The notes under the pieces were generated by a model. It was given only the letters and a program-made list of their open reading frames with translations. It was not told where the DNA came from and ran no database searches. The position numbers and the translations under genes were made by a program. This document shows, piece by piece, positions 35,771 to 46,600 of a stretch of 64,000 nt of DNA (position 1 is its first letter; the number at the start of each line of letters is the position of its first letter). This DNA comes from Luteimonas suaedae (lineage in GTDB: Bacteria > Pseudomonadota > Gammaproteobacteria > Xanthomonadales > Xanthomonadaceae), in NCBI RefSeq assembly GCF_008312895.1, contig NZ_VSSP01000008.1, positions 140,630 through 204,629 on the forward strand. The letters are read 5' to 3'.

Positions 35771-38700
35771 ATGCCCCTCGACGCCTTCCATCCCGCCGTC
35801 GCCGCCTGGTTCCGCGGCGCGTTCCCTGCGCCGACCGAGGCGCAGGCGGCCGCGTGGCCGGCGATCCGCGCCGGCCGCAATACGCTGGTGGCGGCGCCGA
35901 CCGGGTCGGGCAAGACACTGACCGCGTTCATGACCGCGATCGACGGCCTGGTGCGCCAGGGGCTGCAGGGCACCGCGCCGGGGCTGTTCGGCGACCAGGT
36001 GCCGGCCGCGGGGCTGGCAGGGCTTCCGGACGAGACCTTGGTGGTCTACGTGTCGCCGCTGAAGGCGCTGTCCAACGACATCCGCGTGAACCTGGAGGCG
36101 CCGCTGGCCGGCATCCGTGCCGAACTGGCCCAGATGGGCCTGCCCGATATCGAGATCCGCACCGCGGTGCGCACCGGCGACACGCCGCAGTCCGAACGCG
36201 CCGGCATGCGCCGCAGGCCGCCGCACATCCTGGTGACCACGCCCGAATCGCTGTACGTACTGCTCGGCTCGGAGTCGGGGCGGGCGATGCTGGCGCCGGT
36301 GCGCACGGTGATCGTGGACGAGATCCACGCCGTTGCCGACGACAAGCGCGGCAGCCACCTGGCGCTGTCGCTGGAGCGGCTGGAAGCGCTGTGCGGTCGG
36401 CGCCTGGTACGGGTCGGGCTGTCGGCGACGCAGAAGCCGATCGACGAGGTGGCGCGGTTCCTGGTCGGTGCCGCCGCGGTCGCGGCCGACGGCACCCCGG
36501 ACTGCGCCATCGTCGATATCGGCTACACCCGCCAGCGCGACCTGGCATTGGAACTGCCGCCCACGCCGTTGTCGGTGGTGATGTCCAACGACCAGTGGGA
36601 GCAGGTGTACCGGCGCGTGGTCGAACTGGTGGAGGCACACCGCACCACCCTGGTGTTCGTCAACACGCGGCGCATGGCCGAGCGCGCCGCGCGCCACCTC
36701 GGCGAGCTGCTGGGCAAGGAGCACGTGGCCGCGCACCACGGCAGTCTGGCGAAGGAGCACCGGCTCGAGGCCGAGCAGCGGCTCAAGCGCGGCGAGCTGA
36801 AGGTGCTGGTGGCGACGGCGTCGCTGGAACTGGGCATCGACATCGGCGACGTCGACCTGGTCTGCCAGCTCGGTTCGCCACGCTCGATCGCGACCTTCCT
36901 GCAGCGCGCCGGCCGCTCCGGGCACACGGTGGGCGGGGTACCGAAGGCGCGGCTGTTCCCGGCCACGCGCGACGAGCTGGTCGAATGCACCGCGCTGCTG
37001 GACTGCGTGCGTCGCGGCGAACTCGACGCGCTGCGGATCCTGCCGGCGCCGCTGGACGTGCTGGCACAGCAGATCGTCGCCGAGGTCGCCAGCCGCGAAT
37101 GGGACGAGGACGCGCTGTTCGACTGGCTGCGCCGCGCCTGGCCGTACGCGCAGCTGGCGCGGGAGGATTTCGACGCGGTGGTGCGGATGCTGGCGGAGGG
37201 CTACAGCAGCCGTCGCGGCCCGCGCGCCGGTTACCTGCACCGCGACGCGGTGAATCGCAAGCTGCGCGGGCGCAAGGGCGCGCGCATGACCGCGGTGATG
37301 TCCGGCGGCACCATTCCCGACACCGGCGACTACGCCGTGGTGCTGGAACCGGAGGCGCAGAACATCGGCACCGTGAACGAGGATTTCGCGGTCGAGAGCA
37401 TGGCCGGCGACATCTTCCAGCTCGGCAACGCCAGCTACCGGATCCTGCGGGTGGAGCCGGGGAGGGTGCGAGTGGAGGACGCGCAGGGCCTGCCGCCGAG
37501 CATTCCGTTCTGGATCGGCGAGGCACCGGGACGGACGGACGAGCTGTCGGCCGGGGTGTCGCGGTTGCGCGAGGAGGTCGCTGCGCGGCTTGGGCCGGGC
37601 GTTGGCGCCGAAAGCAAATCCCCCCCAGCCCCCCTTTTTCAAAGGGGGGAGCCGGGCGTCGGTGCGGAATCGTCGCCGGCGACGGACGGGGCGCTGCCTC
37701 GTGAAGCGCCAACGCCTGGTGAGGCGCTGCCATCGCGGGAACCGGCGAAATCCCTGGCGGATGTTGCTCCATATCCGGCGAAGCCCTTTGAAACGTCTGT
37801 TGCGCCGCAATCGGCGGGATCCGCCGAACCGCACGCTGCTCCCCGGCCGGCGGAGTCCGCCGAGGCACCTGCATCTGCTGTTCCCCCCTTTGAAAAAGGG
37901 GGGCAGGGGGGATTTGCTGTTGGCCACGGCAATGCCATCGCCTGGCTGCGCGACGAACTCGGCCTCGACGCCGACGCCGCGCGCCAACTGGTCGATTACC
38001 TGGCAAGCGCGCAGGCGGCGCTCGGCGAGCTGCCGACGCAGTCGCGGATCGTGCTGGAGCGCTTCTTCGACGAGTCCGGCGGCACCCAGTTGGTGATCCA
38101 CACCCCGTTCGGCAGCCGCATCAACCGCGCCTGGGGATTGGCGCTGCGCAAGCGCTTCTGCCGCAAGTTCAACTTCGAGCTGCAGGCGGCGGCCACCGAG
38201 GACGCGATCGTGCTGTCGCTGTCGACCAGCCACAGCTTCCCGCTGATCGAGGTCTCGCAGTACCTGCATTCGGCCTCCGCGCTGGACATCCTGGTGCAGG
38301 CGCTGCTGGATGCACCGCTGTTCGGCGCGCGCTGGCGCTGGAACGCGACCACCGCGCTGGCGCTGCCGCGCTTCCAGGGCGGGCGCAAGGTGCCGCCGCA
38401 ACTGCAGCGGATGAAGTCGGAGGACTTCCTGGCCACCGTGTTCCCCGACAAGGTGGCCTGCCTGGAGAACATCGTCGGCGAGCGCGAGGTGCCGGATCAT
38501 CCGCTGGTGGCGCAGACGCTGCGCGACTGCCTGGACGAGGCGATGGACGCGCAGGGCTGGCTGCGGCTGCTGCGGCGCATGGAGGCGGGCGAAGTGGAGG
38601 TGCGCGCCTGCGACCTGGCCGCGCCGTCGCCGCTGGCGGCCGAGGCGATCAACGCGCGGCCCTACGCCTTCCTCGACGACGCGCCGCTGGAGGAGCGCCG

Positions 38701-40549
38701 CACCCAGGCGGTGCAGACGCGCCGCTATGCCGATCCGGAAAGCGCCGACGATCTCGGCCGGCTCGACGCCGACGCCATCGCCGAGGTGCGCGTGCAGGCC
38801 TGGCCCGAGGTACGCGGTGCCGACGAGATGCACGATGCGCTGATGGGCCTGGGCGTGGTGAGCGCCGACGAGGCCGCCGCGAATGCCGGTTGGGACGGCT
38901 GGCTCGAGACGCTCGCCCGCGGCCATCGCGCCACGCGCCTGCGCCCGGCGCCCGGGCGCGGCGAGCTGTGGGTGGCCGCCGAGCGGTTGCCGCAGCTGCG
39001 CGCGCTGTTCCCGCAGGCGTTCCTGCAACCGTGCATCGAGGCGCCGGCGGAGTACGCGGCGCAGCCCTGGGCCGCCGAGGACGCGGCGACCGAGCTGCTG
39101 CGCGCGCGCCTGTCCGGGCTCGGGCCGGCGCCTGCGGCGGAACTCGCGCGCAGCCTGTCGCTGCCGCCGCTCGACGCCGACGTGGCGCTGCTGCGGCTGC
39201 AGAACGAAGGCTATGCGATGCAGGGCCGCTTCACCCCCGGCGCCACGGAGACCGAGTGGTGCGAGCGGTCCCTGCTGGCGCGCATCCATCGCTACACGCT
39301 CGGCCGGCTGCGCCGCGAGATCGAGCCGGTGCCGACGCGCGATTTCCTGCGCTTCCTGTTCGACTGGCAGCGCGTGTCCGGTGATGCGCGTGCCAGCGGA
39401 CCGGAGGCGCTGGCCGGCGTGCTGTCGCAGCTGGAAGGCTTCGAGGCGCCGGCGGCCGCCTGGGAGTCGGAGTTGCTGCCGGCGCGCGTACGCGACTACT
39501 CCATCTCCTGGCTCGACGAACTGTGCACCGCCGGCCGCACCCTGTGGACGCGGCTGCGCGCGAGCGATGCCGAGGCGGGTGCCGGGCGCGGCAGCGGAAC
39601 GGTGCGCACGACGCCGGTGGTGCTGCTGCCGCGGCGCACGGCCGCGCACTGGCTGCGGCTGGCGCCGGATTCCGCCGGCGACGCGGCGCTGTCCTCGCGC
39701 GCGCAGCGGGTCGCCGACCACCTGGCCGCCAACGGCGCCTCGTTCTTCGACGAGATCGCGACCGGCACGCGGCTACTACAGACCGAGCTGGAGGACGCGC
39801 TGGCCGAGCTAGTCGCCCGCGGCCGCGCGCGCTGCGACAGTTTCGCCGGGCTGCGTGCGTTGCTGGTGCCGGCATCGAAGCGTTCGTCCGCACGCGGTCG
39901 CGGCCGGCGCCGTGCGGCGCTGTTCGGGATCGAGGACGCCGGGCGCTGGGCCCCGTGCGGTCAGCGCGCCGGCGTGGATACGTCCGCTGGGGAAGCCGAT
40001 GTCCGCGCCGCTTCGCTCGCGACCGCCGAGAGTCTGGAACACGTCGCCCGGGTGCTGCTGCGCCGCTACGGCGTGGTCTGCTGGCGGCTGCTCGAGCGCG
40101 AGGCGGCTTGGCTGCCGCCCTGGCGCGAACTGTCGCGCGTCTATCGCCGCCTGGAGGCGCGCGGCGAAATTCGCGGCGGGCGCTTCATCGCCGGCCTGTC
40201 GGGCGAACAGTTCGCATTGCCGGAAGCGATCGGGCTGCTACGGCGGATCCGGCAGAAGCCAGGTGCGGGCGAGTTCGTCTGCCTGTCGGCGATGGACCCG
40301 CTCAACCTGGTCGGCACGCTGCTGCCCGGCGACCGGATTCCGCGATTGCCGGGCGCGCGCGTGCTCTACCGCGACGGCTCACCGGTGGCCTCGCTGGTCG
40401 CGGGGCAGGTTGCGCTGCTGGCGGAGCTGGCGCCCGGCGAGGAAAGCGCCGCGCGCAGGATCCTGCTGCGCGAGCCGGCGCCGCCGGGCTTCGGCACATA
40501 CGCAGATGCGCCGATGCCGGCCGAAGACGAACCGGCCACGAACCCGTAA
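35771..40549 (+). CDS. lhr: Lhr family DEAD/DEAH helicase with an in-frame repeat insert
   Basis: Large superfamily-2 helicase of 1592 residues. ATG 35771 gives the conserved start [20 protein letters not shown]; an upstream in-frame ATG adds 62 unlikely residues. Motif [11 protein letters not shown] is at 41-50, motif [14 protein letters not shown] at ~184, motif [11 protein letters not shown], motif [11 protein letters not shown]. The Lhr-core is complete to about 605. Then an insert of ~110 residues lies between EEVAARLG and [12 protein letters not shown], bounded by repeat arms R and R'. The Lhr C-terminal region continues to the end. E. coli Lhr is a little over 1500 residues. The stop TAA is formed by a REP sequence. 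Confidence 0.95.
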   Translation: MPLDAFHPAVAAWFRGAFPAPTEAQAAAWPAIRAGRNTLVAAPTGSGKTLTAFMTAIDGLVRQGLQGTAPGLFGDQVPAAGLAGLPDETLVVYVSPLKALSNDIRVNLEAPLAGIRAELAQMGLPDIEIRTAVRTGDTPQSERAGMRRRPPHILVTTPESLYVLLGSESGRAMLAPVRTVIVDEIHAVADDKRGSHLALSLERLEALCGRRLVRVGLSATQKPIDEVARFLVGAAAVAADGTPDCAIVDIGYTRQRDLALELPPTPLSVVMSNDQWEQVYRRVVELVEAHRTTLVFVNTRRMAERAARHLGELLGKEHVAAHHGSLAKEHRLEAEQRLKRGELKVLVATASLELGIDIGDVDLVCQLGSPRSIATFLQRAGRSGHTVGGVPKARLFPATRDELVECTALLDCVRRGELDALRILPAPLDVLAQQIVAEVASREWDEDALFDWLRRAWPYAQLAREDFDAVVRMLAEGYSSRRGPRAGYLHRDAVNRKLRGRKGARMTAVMSGGTIPDTGDYAVVLEPEAQNIGTVNEDFAVESMAGDIFQLGNASYRILRVEPGRVRVEDAQGLPPSIPFWIGEAPGRTDELSAGVSRLREEVAARLGPGVGAESKSPPAPLFQRGEPGVGAESSPATDGALPREAPTPGEALPSREPAKSLADVAPYPAKPFETSVAPQSAGSAEPHAAPRPAESAEAPASAVPPFEKGGQGGFAVGHGNAIAWLRDELGLDADAARQLVDYLASAQAALGELPTQSRIVLERFFDESGGTQLVIHTPFGSRINRAWGLALRKRFCRKFNFELQAAATEDAIVLSLSTSHSFPLIEVSQYLHSASALDILVQALLDAPLFGARWRWNATTALALPRFQGGRKVPPQLQRMKSEDFLATVFPDKVACLENIVGEREVPDHPLVAQTLRDCLDEAMDAQGWLRLLRRMEAGEVEVRACDLAAPSPLAAEAINARPYAFLDDAPLEERRTQAVQTRRYADPESADDLGRLDADAIAEVRVQAWPEVRGADEMHDALMGLGVVSADEAAANAGWDGWLETLARGHRATRLRPAPGRGELWVAAERLPQLRALFPQAFLQPCIEAPAEYAAQPWAAEDAATELLRARLSGLGPAPAAELARSLSLPPLDADVALLRLQNEGYAMQGRFTPGATETEWCERSLLARIHRYTLGRLRREIEPVPTRDFLRFLFDWQRVSGDARASGPEALAGVLSQLEGFEAPAAAWESELLPARVRDYSISWLDELCTAGRTLWTRLRASDAEAGAGRGSGTVRTTPVVLLPRRTAAHWLRLAPDSAGDAALSSRAQRVADHLAANGASFFDEIATGTRLLQTELEDALAELVARGRARCDSFAGLRALLVPASKRSSARGRGRRRAALFGIEDAGRWAPCGQRAGVDTSAGEADVRAASLATAESLEHVARVLLRRYGVVCWRLLEREAAWLPPWRELSRVYRRLEARGEIRGGRFIAGLSGEQFALPEAIGLLRRIRQKPGAGEFVCLSAMDPLNLVGTLLPGDRIPRLPGARVLYRDGSPVASLVAGQVALLAELAPGEESAARRILLREPAPPGFGTYADAPMPAEDEPATNP
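37613..37650 (+). repeat. R arm inside lhr
   Basis: AGCAAATCCCCCCCAGCCCC... with the CCCCCCTTTTTCAAAGGGG core, the same unit as the right arm of the MITE at 9359-9393. Translated in frame as [14 protein letters not shown]. Confidence 0.85.
37881..37918 (-). repeat. R' arm inside lhr (inverted copy of R)
   Basis: TTCCCCCCTTTGAAAAAGGG... ending GGGGGGATTTGCT, near-perfect inverse of 37613-37650. Translated as [16 protein letters not shown] to R' spans 306 bp (102 codons), preserving frame. Confidence 0.85.
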
Positions 40550-40688
40550 GAGCGCGCCATGCGCGCGATGCCGCGGGCATTTCGCCGCCAGGGGATTCCG
40601 GCCACTGGCGCGCCTTCCGGCTCGCGGCGGGGTCGCCGATCGCGGGGCCGGATATACCCGCGGCATCGCGCGCATGGCGCGCTCCTAC
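40546..40688. repeat. GTAG-type REP dimer between convergent lhr and recQ
   Basis: Left arm GTAAGAGCGCGCCATGCGCG... at 40546-40580 supplies the lhr stop codon (TAA at 40547-40549); right arm is its inverse at 40657-40688. The genes converge here, so the pair is well placed as a bidirectional terminator. Confidence 0.8.
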
Positions 40689-40766
40689 GGAAGGCCGCCG
40701 GAGGCGTGCGGTGTCGGCCCGCCCGTTTGGAGAAGAACTGTCTTTGACCGCCGGTGGGGCGGTCGA

Positions 40767-42599
40767 TCAACCCGCCGTCGCCACCGTGGCGATCACCTGG
40801 CTGCCGTAGCGCGACAGCTTGCCGGCGCCGATGCCGCCGATGCCGGCGAGCTCGTCCTCGCTCGACGGCCGCCGCGCCGCGATCTCGCGCAGCGTGCTGT
40901 CGTGGAAGATCACGTACGCCGGCACGTTCTGGTCGCGCGCCAGTTGCGCGCGCAGCTCGCGCAGGGCCTCGAACAGCGGCAGGTCGGCGGGTGCGAGCTC
41001 GGCCGCCGCCGATGCGGTGCGCAGCGCGCGCGTGCGCTCGCGGGGGGCGGCCACCTTGCGCAGCATGACCGGCTGGCTGCCCTTGAGCACCGCGCGGCTG
41101 GCCTCGGTCAGCCGCAGGCCGCCATAGCCCTCGGCATCGACCTCGAGCAGGCCGTGCGCCACCAGTTGCCGGAACACCCCGCGCCAGGTGCGCGCGTCCA
41201 GGTCGGTGCCGACGCCGTAGGTGCTGAGCCGGTCGTGGCCGAACTGGCGGATCTTCTCGCTGTCGCTGCCGCGTAGGATGTCGATGACGTGCGCGGCGCC
41301 GAAGCGCTGGCCGCTGCGGTACACGCAGCTTAGGGCCTTCTGCGCGGCCTCGGTCGCGTCCCAGGCCTCCGGCGGCTGCAGGCAGTTGTCGCAGTTGCCG
41401 CAGGCCCGTCCGGCGCCGTTCGCGCCGCTTTCCCCGGGTGCGTATTCCTCGCCGAAGTTCGCCAGCAACACCTGGCGGCGGCAGCGCATCGATTCGCAGT
41501 AGCCGACCAGGGCGTCGAGCTTGCGGTGCTCCAGGCGCTTGCGCTCCTCGCCGGACTCGGACTGTTCGATCATCTGCCGCAGCAGCACCAGGTCGCCGAG
41601 GCCGTAGCACATCCAGGCGTCGGCCGGCTCGCCGTCGCGGCCGGCGCGGCCGGTTTCCTGGTAGTAGCCCTCGATCGACTTGGGCAGGTCGATATGGGCG
41701 ACGAAACGTACGTCCGGCTTGTCGATACCCATGCCGAAGGCAATGGTGGCGACCACGATCACGCCCTCCTCGCGCAGGAAACGGCGCTGGTTGGCGGCGC
41801 GGATGCCGGCGTCGATCCCGGCGTGGTAGGGCAGCGCGGTGTGGCCGTGTTCGGCCAGGAAGGCGGCCGTCTGCTCCACCTTGCGCCGCGACAGGCAGTA
41901 GACGATGCCGGCGTCGCCGCGGTGGGCGTCGACGAAGTCCAGCAGCTGGCGCTTGGCGTTGTCCTTCTGCGTCACCGCATAGCGGATGTTCGGCCGGTCG
42001 AACGAGCTGACGAAGCGGCGCGCCCGGTCCAGCTGCAGGCGCTCGGCGATCTCGCGCTGGGTTGGTGGATCGGCGGTGGCGGTCAGCGCGATCCGCGGCA
42101 CCTGCGGCCAGCGTTCGTGCAGGATCGTCAGCTCGCGGTATTCAGGGCGGAAGTCATGGCCCCACTGCGAGACGCAGTGCGCCTCGTCGATCGCGAACAA
42201 CGCCAGCGAGGCACGCTCGAGCAGCGACAGGAAGCGCGGCGTCAGCAGGCGCTCGGGGGCGACGTACAGCAGGTCGAGATCGCCGGCCAGCAGCTGCCGC
42301 TCCACCGTCGCGGCGGTCTCGCCGTCGAGCGTCGAGTTGAGGAATGCCGCGCGCACGCCGAGCTGGCGCAGCGCCTCGACCTGGTCCTGCATCAGCGCGA
42401 TCAACGGCGAGACCACGATACCGACGCCGTCGCGCAGCAGCGCCGGCAGCTGGTAGCACAGCGACTTGCCGCCGCCGGTGGGCATCAGCACCAGGGCATC
42501 GGCGCCGGCGGCGACATGTTCGACGATGGCGGCCTGCTCGCCGCGAAAGGCGGCGTGGCCGAAGACACGCTGCAGGGCGTCCCGTGCGGAGGTTTGCAT
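40767..42599 (-). CDS. recQ: ATP-dependent DNA helicase RecQ
   Basis: 3'-5' DNA helicase for recombination and repair, 610 residues. Start [20 protein letters not shown]. Motif [16 protein letters not shown] (~38-52), motif [22 protein letters not shown] (~130), motif [14 protein letters not shown]. The RQC zinc-binding Cys are in [16 protein letters not shown] and RACGNCDNC. The HRDC domain occupies the end ([37 protein letters not shown]). Minus strand, convergent with lhr. Confidence 0.97.
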   Translation of the reverse strand: MQTSARDALQRVFGHAAFRGEQAAIVEHVAAGADALVLMPTGGGKSLCYQLPALLRDGVGIVVSPLIALMQDQVEALRQLGVRAAFLNSTLDGETAATVERQLLAGDLDLLYVAPERLLTPRFLSLLERASLALFAIDEAHCVSQWGHDFRPEYRELTILHERWPQVPRIALTATADPPTQREIAERLQLDRARRFVSSFDRPNIRYAVTQKDNAKRQLLDFVDAHRGDAGIVYCLSRRKVEQTAAFLAEHGHTALPYHAGIDAGIRAANQRRFLREEGVIVVATIAFGMGIDKPDVRFVAHIDLPKSIEGYYQETGRAGRDGEPADAWMCYGLGDLVLLRQMIEQSESGEERKRLEHRKLDALVGYCESMRCRRQVLLANFGEEYAPGESGANGAGRACGNCDNCLQPPEAWDATEAAQKALSCVYRSGQRFGAAHVIDILRGSDSEKIRQFGHDRLSTYGVGTDLDARTWRGVFRQLVAHGLLEVDAEGYGGLRLTEASRAVLKGSQPVMLRKVAAPRERTRALRTASAAAELAPADLPLFEALRELRAQLARDQNVPAYVIFHDSTLREIAARRPSSEDELAGIGGIGAGKLSRYGSQVIATVATAG

Positions 42600-42697
42600 G
42601 GGAACAGGATAGCCGCTGTGACCCGGGCGCCGAAACGGAAAACGGCCGACGGCGGTGTCGGACGGCCGCGCCTGGAGCCGTAGGATTTCCCCGGCGG

Positions 42698-42915
42698 CAG
42701 GAGCGCGCCATGCGCGCGATCGCTGCGCATCCGAACTTCGCCAGATCTCGCCAGGCGTTCATCGCGGGCGTGGCCCGCTCCCCTCAGCTCCGCGGGCTAC
42801 GCCAGCCCGTAGGAGCGCACCATGCGCGCGATGCCGGCGCGGCTTGGGTGCGCAGGGGAGCGGACGCGCGGCAGCAGTCGGGATCGGGGGCATCGCGCGC
42901 ATGGCGCGCTCCTAC
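42698..42915. repeat. cluster of three REP arms upstream of recQ and downstream of dps
   Basis: The 345-bp gap 42600-42944 holds no gene. It has arms at 42698-42722 (AGGAGCGCGCCATGCGCGCG), 42809-42838 (GTAGGAGCGCACCATGCGCG) and an inverted arm at 42890-42915 (ending GGCGCGCTCCTAC), plus a short GTAG word at 42679. The last two form an ordinary inverted dimer; the first is an orphan. Confidence 0.75.
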
Positions 42916-42944
42916 GAGATGCACAGCCGCCGGCCCCGGCGGCC

Positions 42945-43523
42945 TTACTGCAGCAGCGAACGCAGCATCCAGGCGTACTTCTCGTGGGTCTGCAGGCGCT
43001 GGGTCAGCAGGTCGACGCTGGGATCGTCGCCGGCGTCGTCCGCGGTCTTGAGCGCCCTGCGCGCGGTGCGGCAGACGGCCTCGTTGCCGACCACCAGTTG
43101 GCGCACCATCTCGCGCCATTCCGGCGCCTTCTCCAGGCCCGGCTCCTCCTTGATGGAGGACAGCTCGATGAACTCGGCGTAGGAGCCCGGTGCGTTGTAG
43201 CCCAGGGCGCGGATGCGCTCGGCGGTCTCGTCGAGCGCGTTCCACTGCTCGGTGTACTGCTCCTCGAACATCGCATGCAGGGCGTTGAACATGGGCCCGG
43301 TGACGTTCCAGTGGAAGTTGTGGGTCTTCAGGTACAGGGTGTAGGCGTCGGCCAGGAACGTCGACAGACCCTGGGCAATGCGCTTGCGATCCTTATCGCC
43401 GATCCCGATATCGATTGCCGGGGCGCTGGACTGCGGACCGGGCGATGCCACGGCCGCGGGCTCGGCTGGCGCGCGAGTGGCGCGGGCGTTCTTCTTCGGC
43501 TTGCTGGTCTTGGTTTTGGCCAT
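42945..43523 (-). CDS. dps: Dps, DNA-binding ferritin-like protein
   Basis: Dodecameric iron-storing and DNA-protecting protein; 192 residues. A Lys/Ala-rich tail (MAKTKTSKPKKNARATRAPA) that would bind DNA precedes the ferritin core (~50-192). The ferroxidase residues are in TLYLKTHNFHWNVTGPMF (His) and LHAMFEEQYTEQWNALDETA (Glu, Asp), followed by ERIRALG. The tail is longer than in E. coli. Divergent from hrpA across 86 bp. Confidence 0.95.
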   Translation of the reverse strand: MAKTKTSKPKKNARATRAPAEPAAVASPGPQSSAPAIDIGIGDKDRKRIAQGLSTFLADAYTLYLKTHNFHWNVTGPMFNALHAMFEEQYTEQWNALDETAERIRALGYNAPGSYAEFIELSSIKEEPGLEKAPEWREMVRQLVVGNEAVCRTARRALKTADDAGDDPSVDLLTQRLQTHEKYAWMLRSLLQ

Positions 43524-43609
43524 GTGCGGGACTCCTGTCGGGACGTTGCCGCCACAATAGGGCGGCTTTCGTTCTGAATATGTGACTTCCGGGAAGATAT
43601 GCAAGCGCC

Positions 43610-46600
43610 ATGACGGATTCGAGCGGCCACGCGGCGAACGCGGCATTGACACGGGCACGGGGCGCCATCGACGGCGCGCTGTCGCGCGACCGCGGGCGGC
43701 TGCACGGGTTGTGGTCGCGCTGGCGCGCCGCGCCCGGCGACATCGCGGCGCAGGCCGCGTTCGAGACCGCGCTGGAGGCCTCGTTGGCCGCGCGCGAGGC
43801 CCGCGCCGCGGCGTTGCCCGCCGCGCAGGTGGACGCCTCGTTGCCGATCGCGGCCGAGGCCGAGCGCATCGTCGAGCTGATCCGCGCGCATCCGGTGCTG
43901 GTGATCGCCGGCGAGACCGGTTCCGGCAAGACCACGCAGCTGCCGAAGCTGTGCCTTGCGGCCGGCCGCGGCGCGGCGGGCACCATCGGCTGCACCCAAC
44001 CGCGGCGGATCGCCGCGCGCGCGGTGGCACGGCGCGTGGCCGAGGAACTGCAGGTGCCGCTGGGCGAGGCGGTCGGCTACCAGGTGCGCTTCAGCGACCG
44101 GGTCAGCGAACGCACGGTGGTGAAGTTCATGACCGACGGCATCCTGCTGGCCGAGATCGCCTCCGACCGCTGGCTTTCGGCCTACGACACCATCATCATC
44201 GACGAGGCGCACGAGCGCAGCCTCAACATCGACTTCCTGCTGGGCTATCTGAAGCGCCTGCTGGAGCGTCGACGCGACCTCAAGGTGATCGTGACCTCGG
44301 CGACGATCGATACCGAGCGGTTCTCGAAACACTTCGGCGACGCGCCGGTGGTGGACGTGGAGGGGCGCGGGCATCCGGTGGAGGTGCGCTACCGGCCGTT
44401 GGGCGGGGATGCCATTTCCTCCTTTGAAGAAGAAGGGCGGGCCGGGCAAGAGCAAATCCCCCCTGCCCCCCTTTTTCAAAGGGGGGGAAAGCAGGCGTCC
44501 GGAAGGGAATCGAGGAACCCGGATGCCGGGACAGTTTCCGTGCTCGACGGCATCGCCGCCGCCTGCGACGAGATCATGCGCGAGAAGGGCACCGGCGATA
44601 CCCTGGTGTTCCTGCCCGGCGAGCGCGAGATCCGCGACGCCCACCGGGCGCTGGAGCGGCGCAAGTACCGCCACACCGAGGTGCTGCCGCTGTACGCGCG
44701 GTTGTCGGCGCGCGACCAGGACCGGGTGTTCAATCCCGGGCCACAGCGGCGCATCGTGCTGGCCACCAATGTCGCCGAGACCTCGCTCACGGTGCCGCGG
44801 ATCCACTACGTGGTCGATCCGGGGCTGGCGCGGGTCAAGCGCTACAGCCCGCGGCAGAAGCTCGACCGGCTGCACATCGAGCCGGTGAGCCAGGCCAGCG
44901 CCGAGCAGCGCAAGGGCCGCTGCGGGCGCATCGCGCCTGGCATCTGCTACCGGATCTATCCGGAGGCGGACTTCCAGTCGCGCCCGCCCTACACCGACCC
45001 GGAGATCCGCCGCGCGGCGCTGGCCGGGGTGATCCTGCGCATGCTCACGCTGGGACTGAGCGAGATCGGCAGCGGCCTTTCGGCCGCGCCGAAACGTGGG
45101 CGCGGGCGGCCGCGGGACGGCGATGCGCGGGTCATCGAGAACTTCCCGTTCGTCGAGCCGCCGGATTCGCGCGCGATCGCCGACGGCTGGCAGCAGCTGA
45201 CCGAACTGGGCGCGGTCGACGACCAGCGCCGGCTCACCGCCACCGGCCGCGCGATGGCGCGGCTGCCGGTCGACGTGAAGCTGGCGCGCATGCTGGTCGC
45301 CGCGCAGCAGCACGGCTGCCTGCGCGAGATGCTGGCGATCGCGTCGTTCCTCGGCATCCAGGACCCGCGCGAACGGCCTGCGGACCAGCGCGCCGCCGCC
45401 GACAACGCACACGCCGAATTCGCCGACCCGAAGTCGGAATTCGTCGGCATCCTCAAGCTCTGGGAGGCCTACCGCCAGACTCACGAGGAGTCGACCCAGT
45501 CGCAGCTGCGGCGTTGGTGCGAACAGCATTTCCTCGGCTTCCTGCGCATGCGCGAATGGCGCGAGCTGCACCGGCAGCTCAAGCTGCAGTGCGACGAACT
45601 GGACTGGAACACGGCCGTGGGTCCGTCGCCGCCGCCGCCGCCAAGACAGGGCAAGGGCCGGCGGCATCTGCCTGCCCCGCCCAAGGAAAAGTCAGGTGCA
45701 CTCCCCCCTATGAAAAAGGGGGGCAGGGGGGATTTGCAGCCGAAACCCCGGGATCAGGAGCAAAGCGCCAACGCTCCGCCTTCCACGCAAGGGGAAGGCA
45801 TCGGCAGCGCCGCCTCCTATGCCAGCCTGCATCGCGCGCTGATCGCCGGCCTGCCGACCCAGCTCGGGCAGCGCGCCGACCGCGGTCTCTACGACGGTCC
45901 GCGCGGGCGCAAGTTCCAGCTGTTCCCAGGCTCGGCGCTGGCGCGCAAGCCGCCGCCCTGGGTGCTGTCGGCGACCCTGATCGAGACCGAGCGGGTGTGG
46001 GCGCTGACCAACGCCGCGATCGAGCCCGAATGGGCGATCGCCGAGCTGCCGCACCTGCTGGCGCGGCGCCATCACGATCCGCGCTGGTCGCGTTCGCAGG
46101 GGCGGGTGCTCGGCAGCGAACAGGTCAGCCTGTTCGGCCTGGTGCTGGCGCCGAAGAAACCGGTCGACTACGGCCGCCTGTATCCGCAGGAAGCGCGTGC
46201 GCTGTTCCTGCGTGACGGTCTGGTCAGCGGCGAGATCAACCTGCGCAGTCCGTTCCTGGCGCGCAACCTGGCCACGCTCGAGCGCGCGCGCGAGGAAGAA
46301 GCCAAGCAGCGGCGCGTCGGCCTGGTGGTCGACGAGGAGTGGATGCTGCGCTGGTACGACGAGCGCATCCCGGCGGAGATCGTCGATGCGCGTTCGCTCG
46401 ATGCCTGGGCGAAGAAGGCGCCGGAGGCGGCACGGCATGCGCTGGAGTGGTCGCGCGAGGATCTGCTGGTCGGCGACGAGAGCGACGCGGTGCGCTTCCC
46501 GCCGGTGCTGGCGCTGGGCGAGGCGCGACTGGCGGTACGCTACCGCTTCGAGCCCGGCGCACCCGACGACGGCATGACCGTTAGCGTGCCGCTGCACCTG

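Noticed and set aside
35729..39721. 1330-codon minus-strand frame opposite lhr
   Set aside because: No conserved motifs; composition (Arg, His, Gln rich) is that of the complement of a high-GC gene. Lhr on the plus strand has full helicase motifs.
43328..45667. 779-codon minus-strand frame opposite hrpA
   Set aside because: Shadow of hrpA and dps; no recognisable protein and no start signals.
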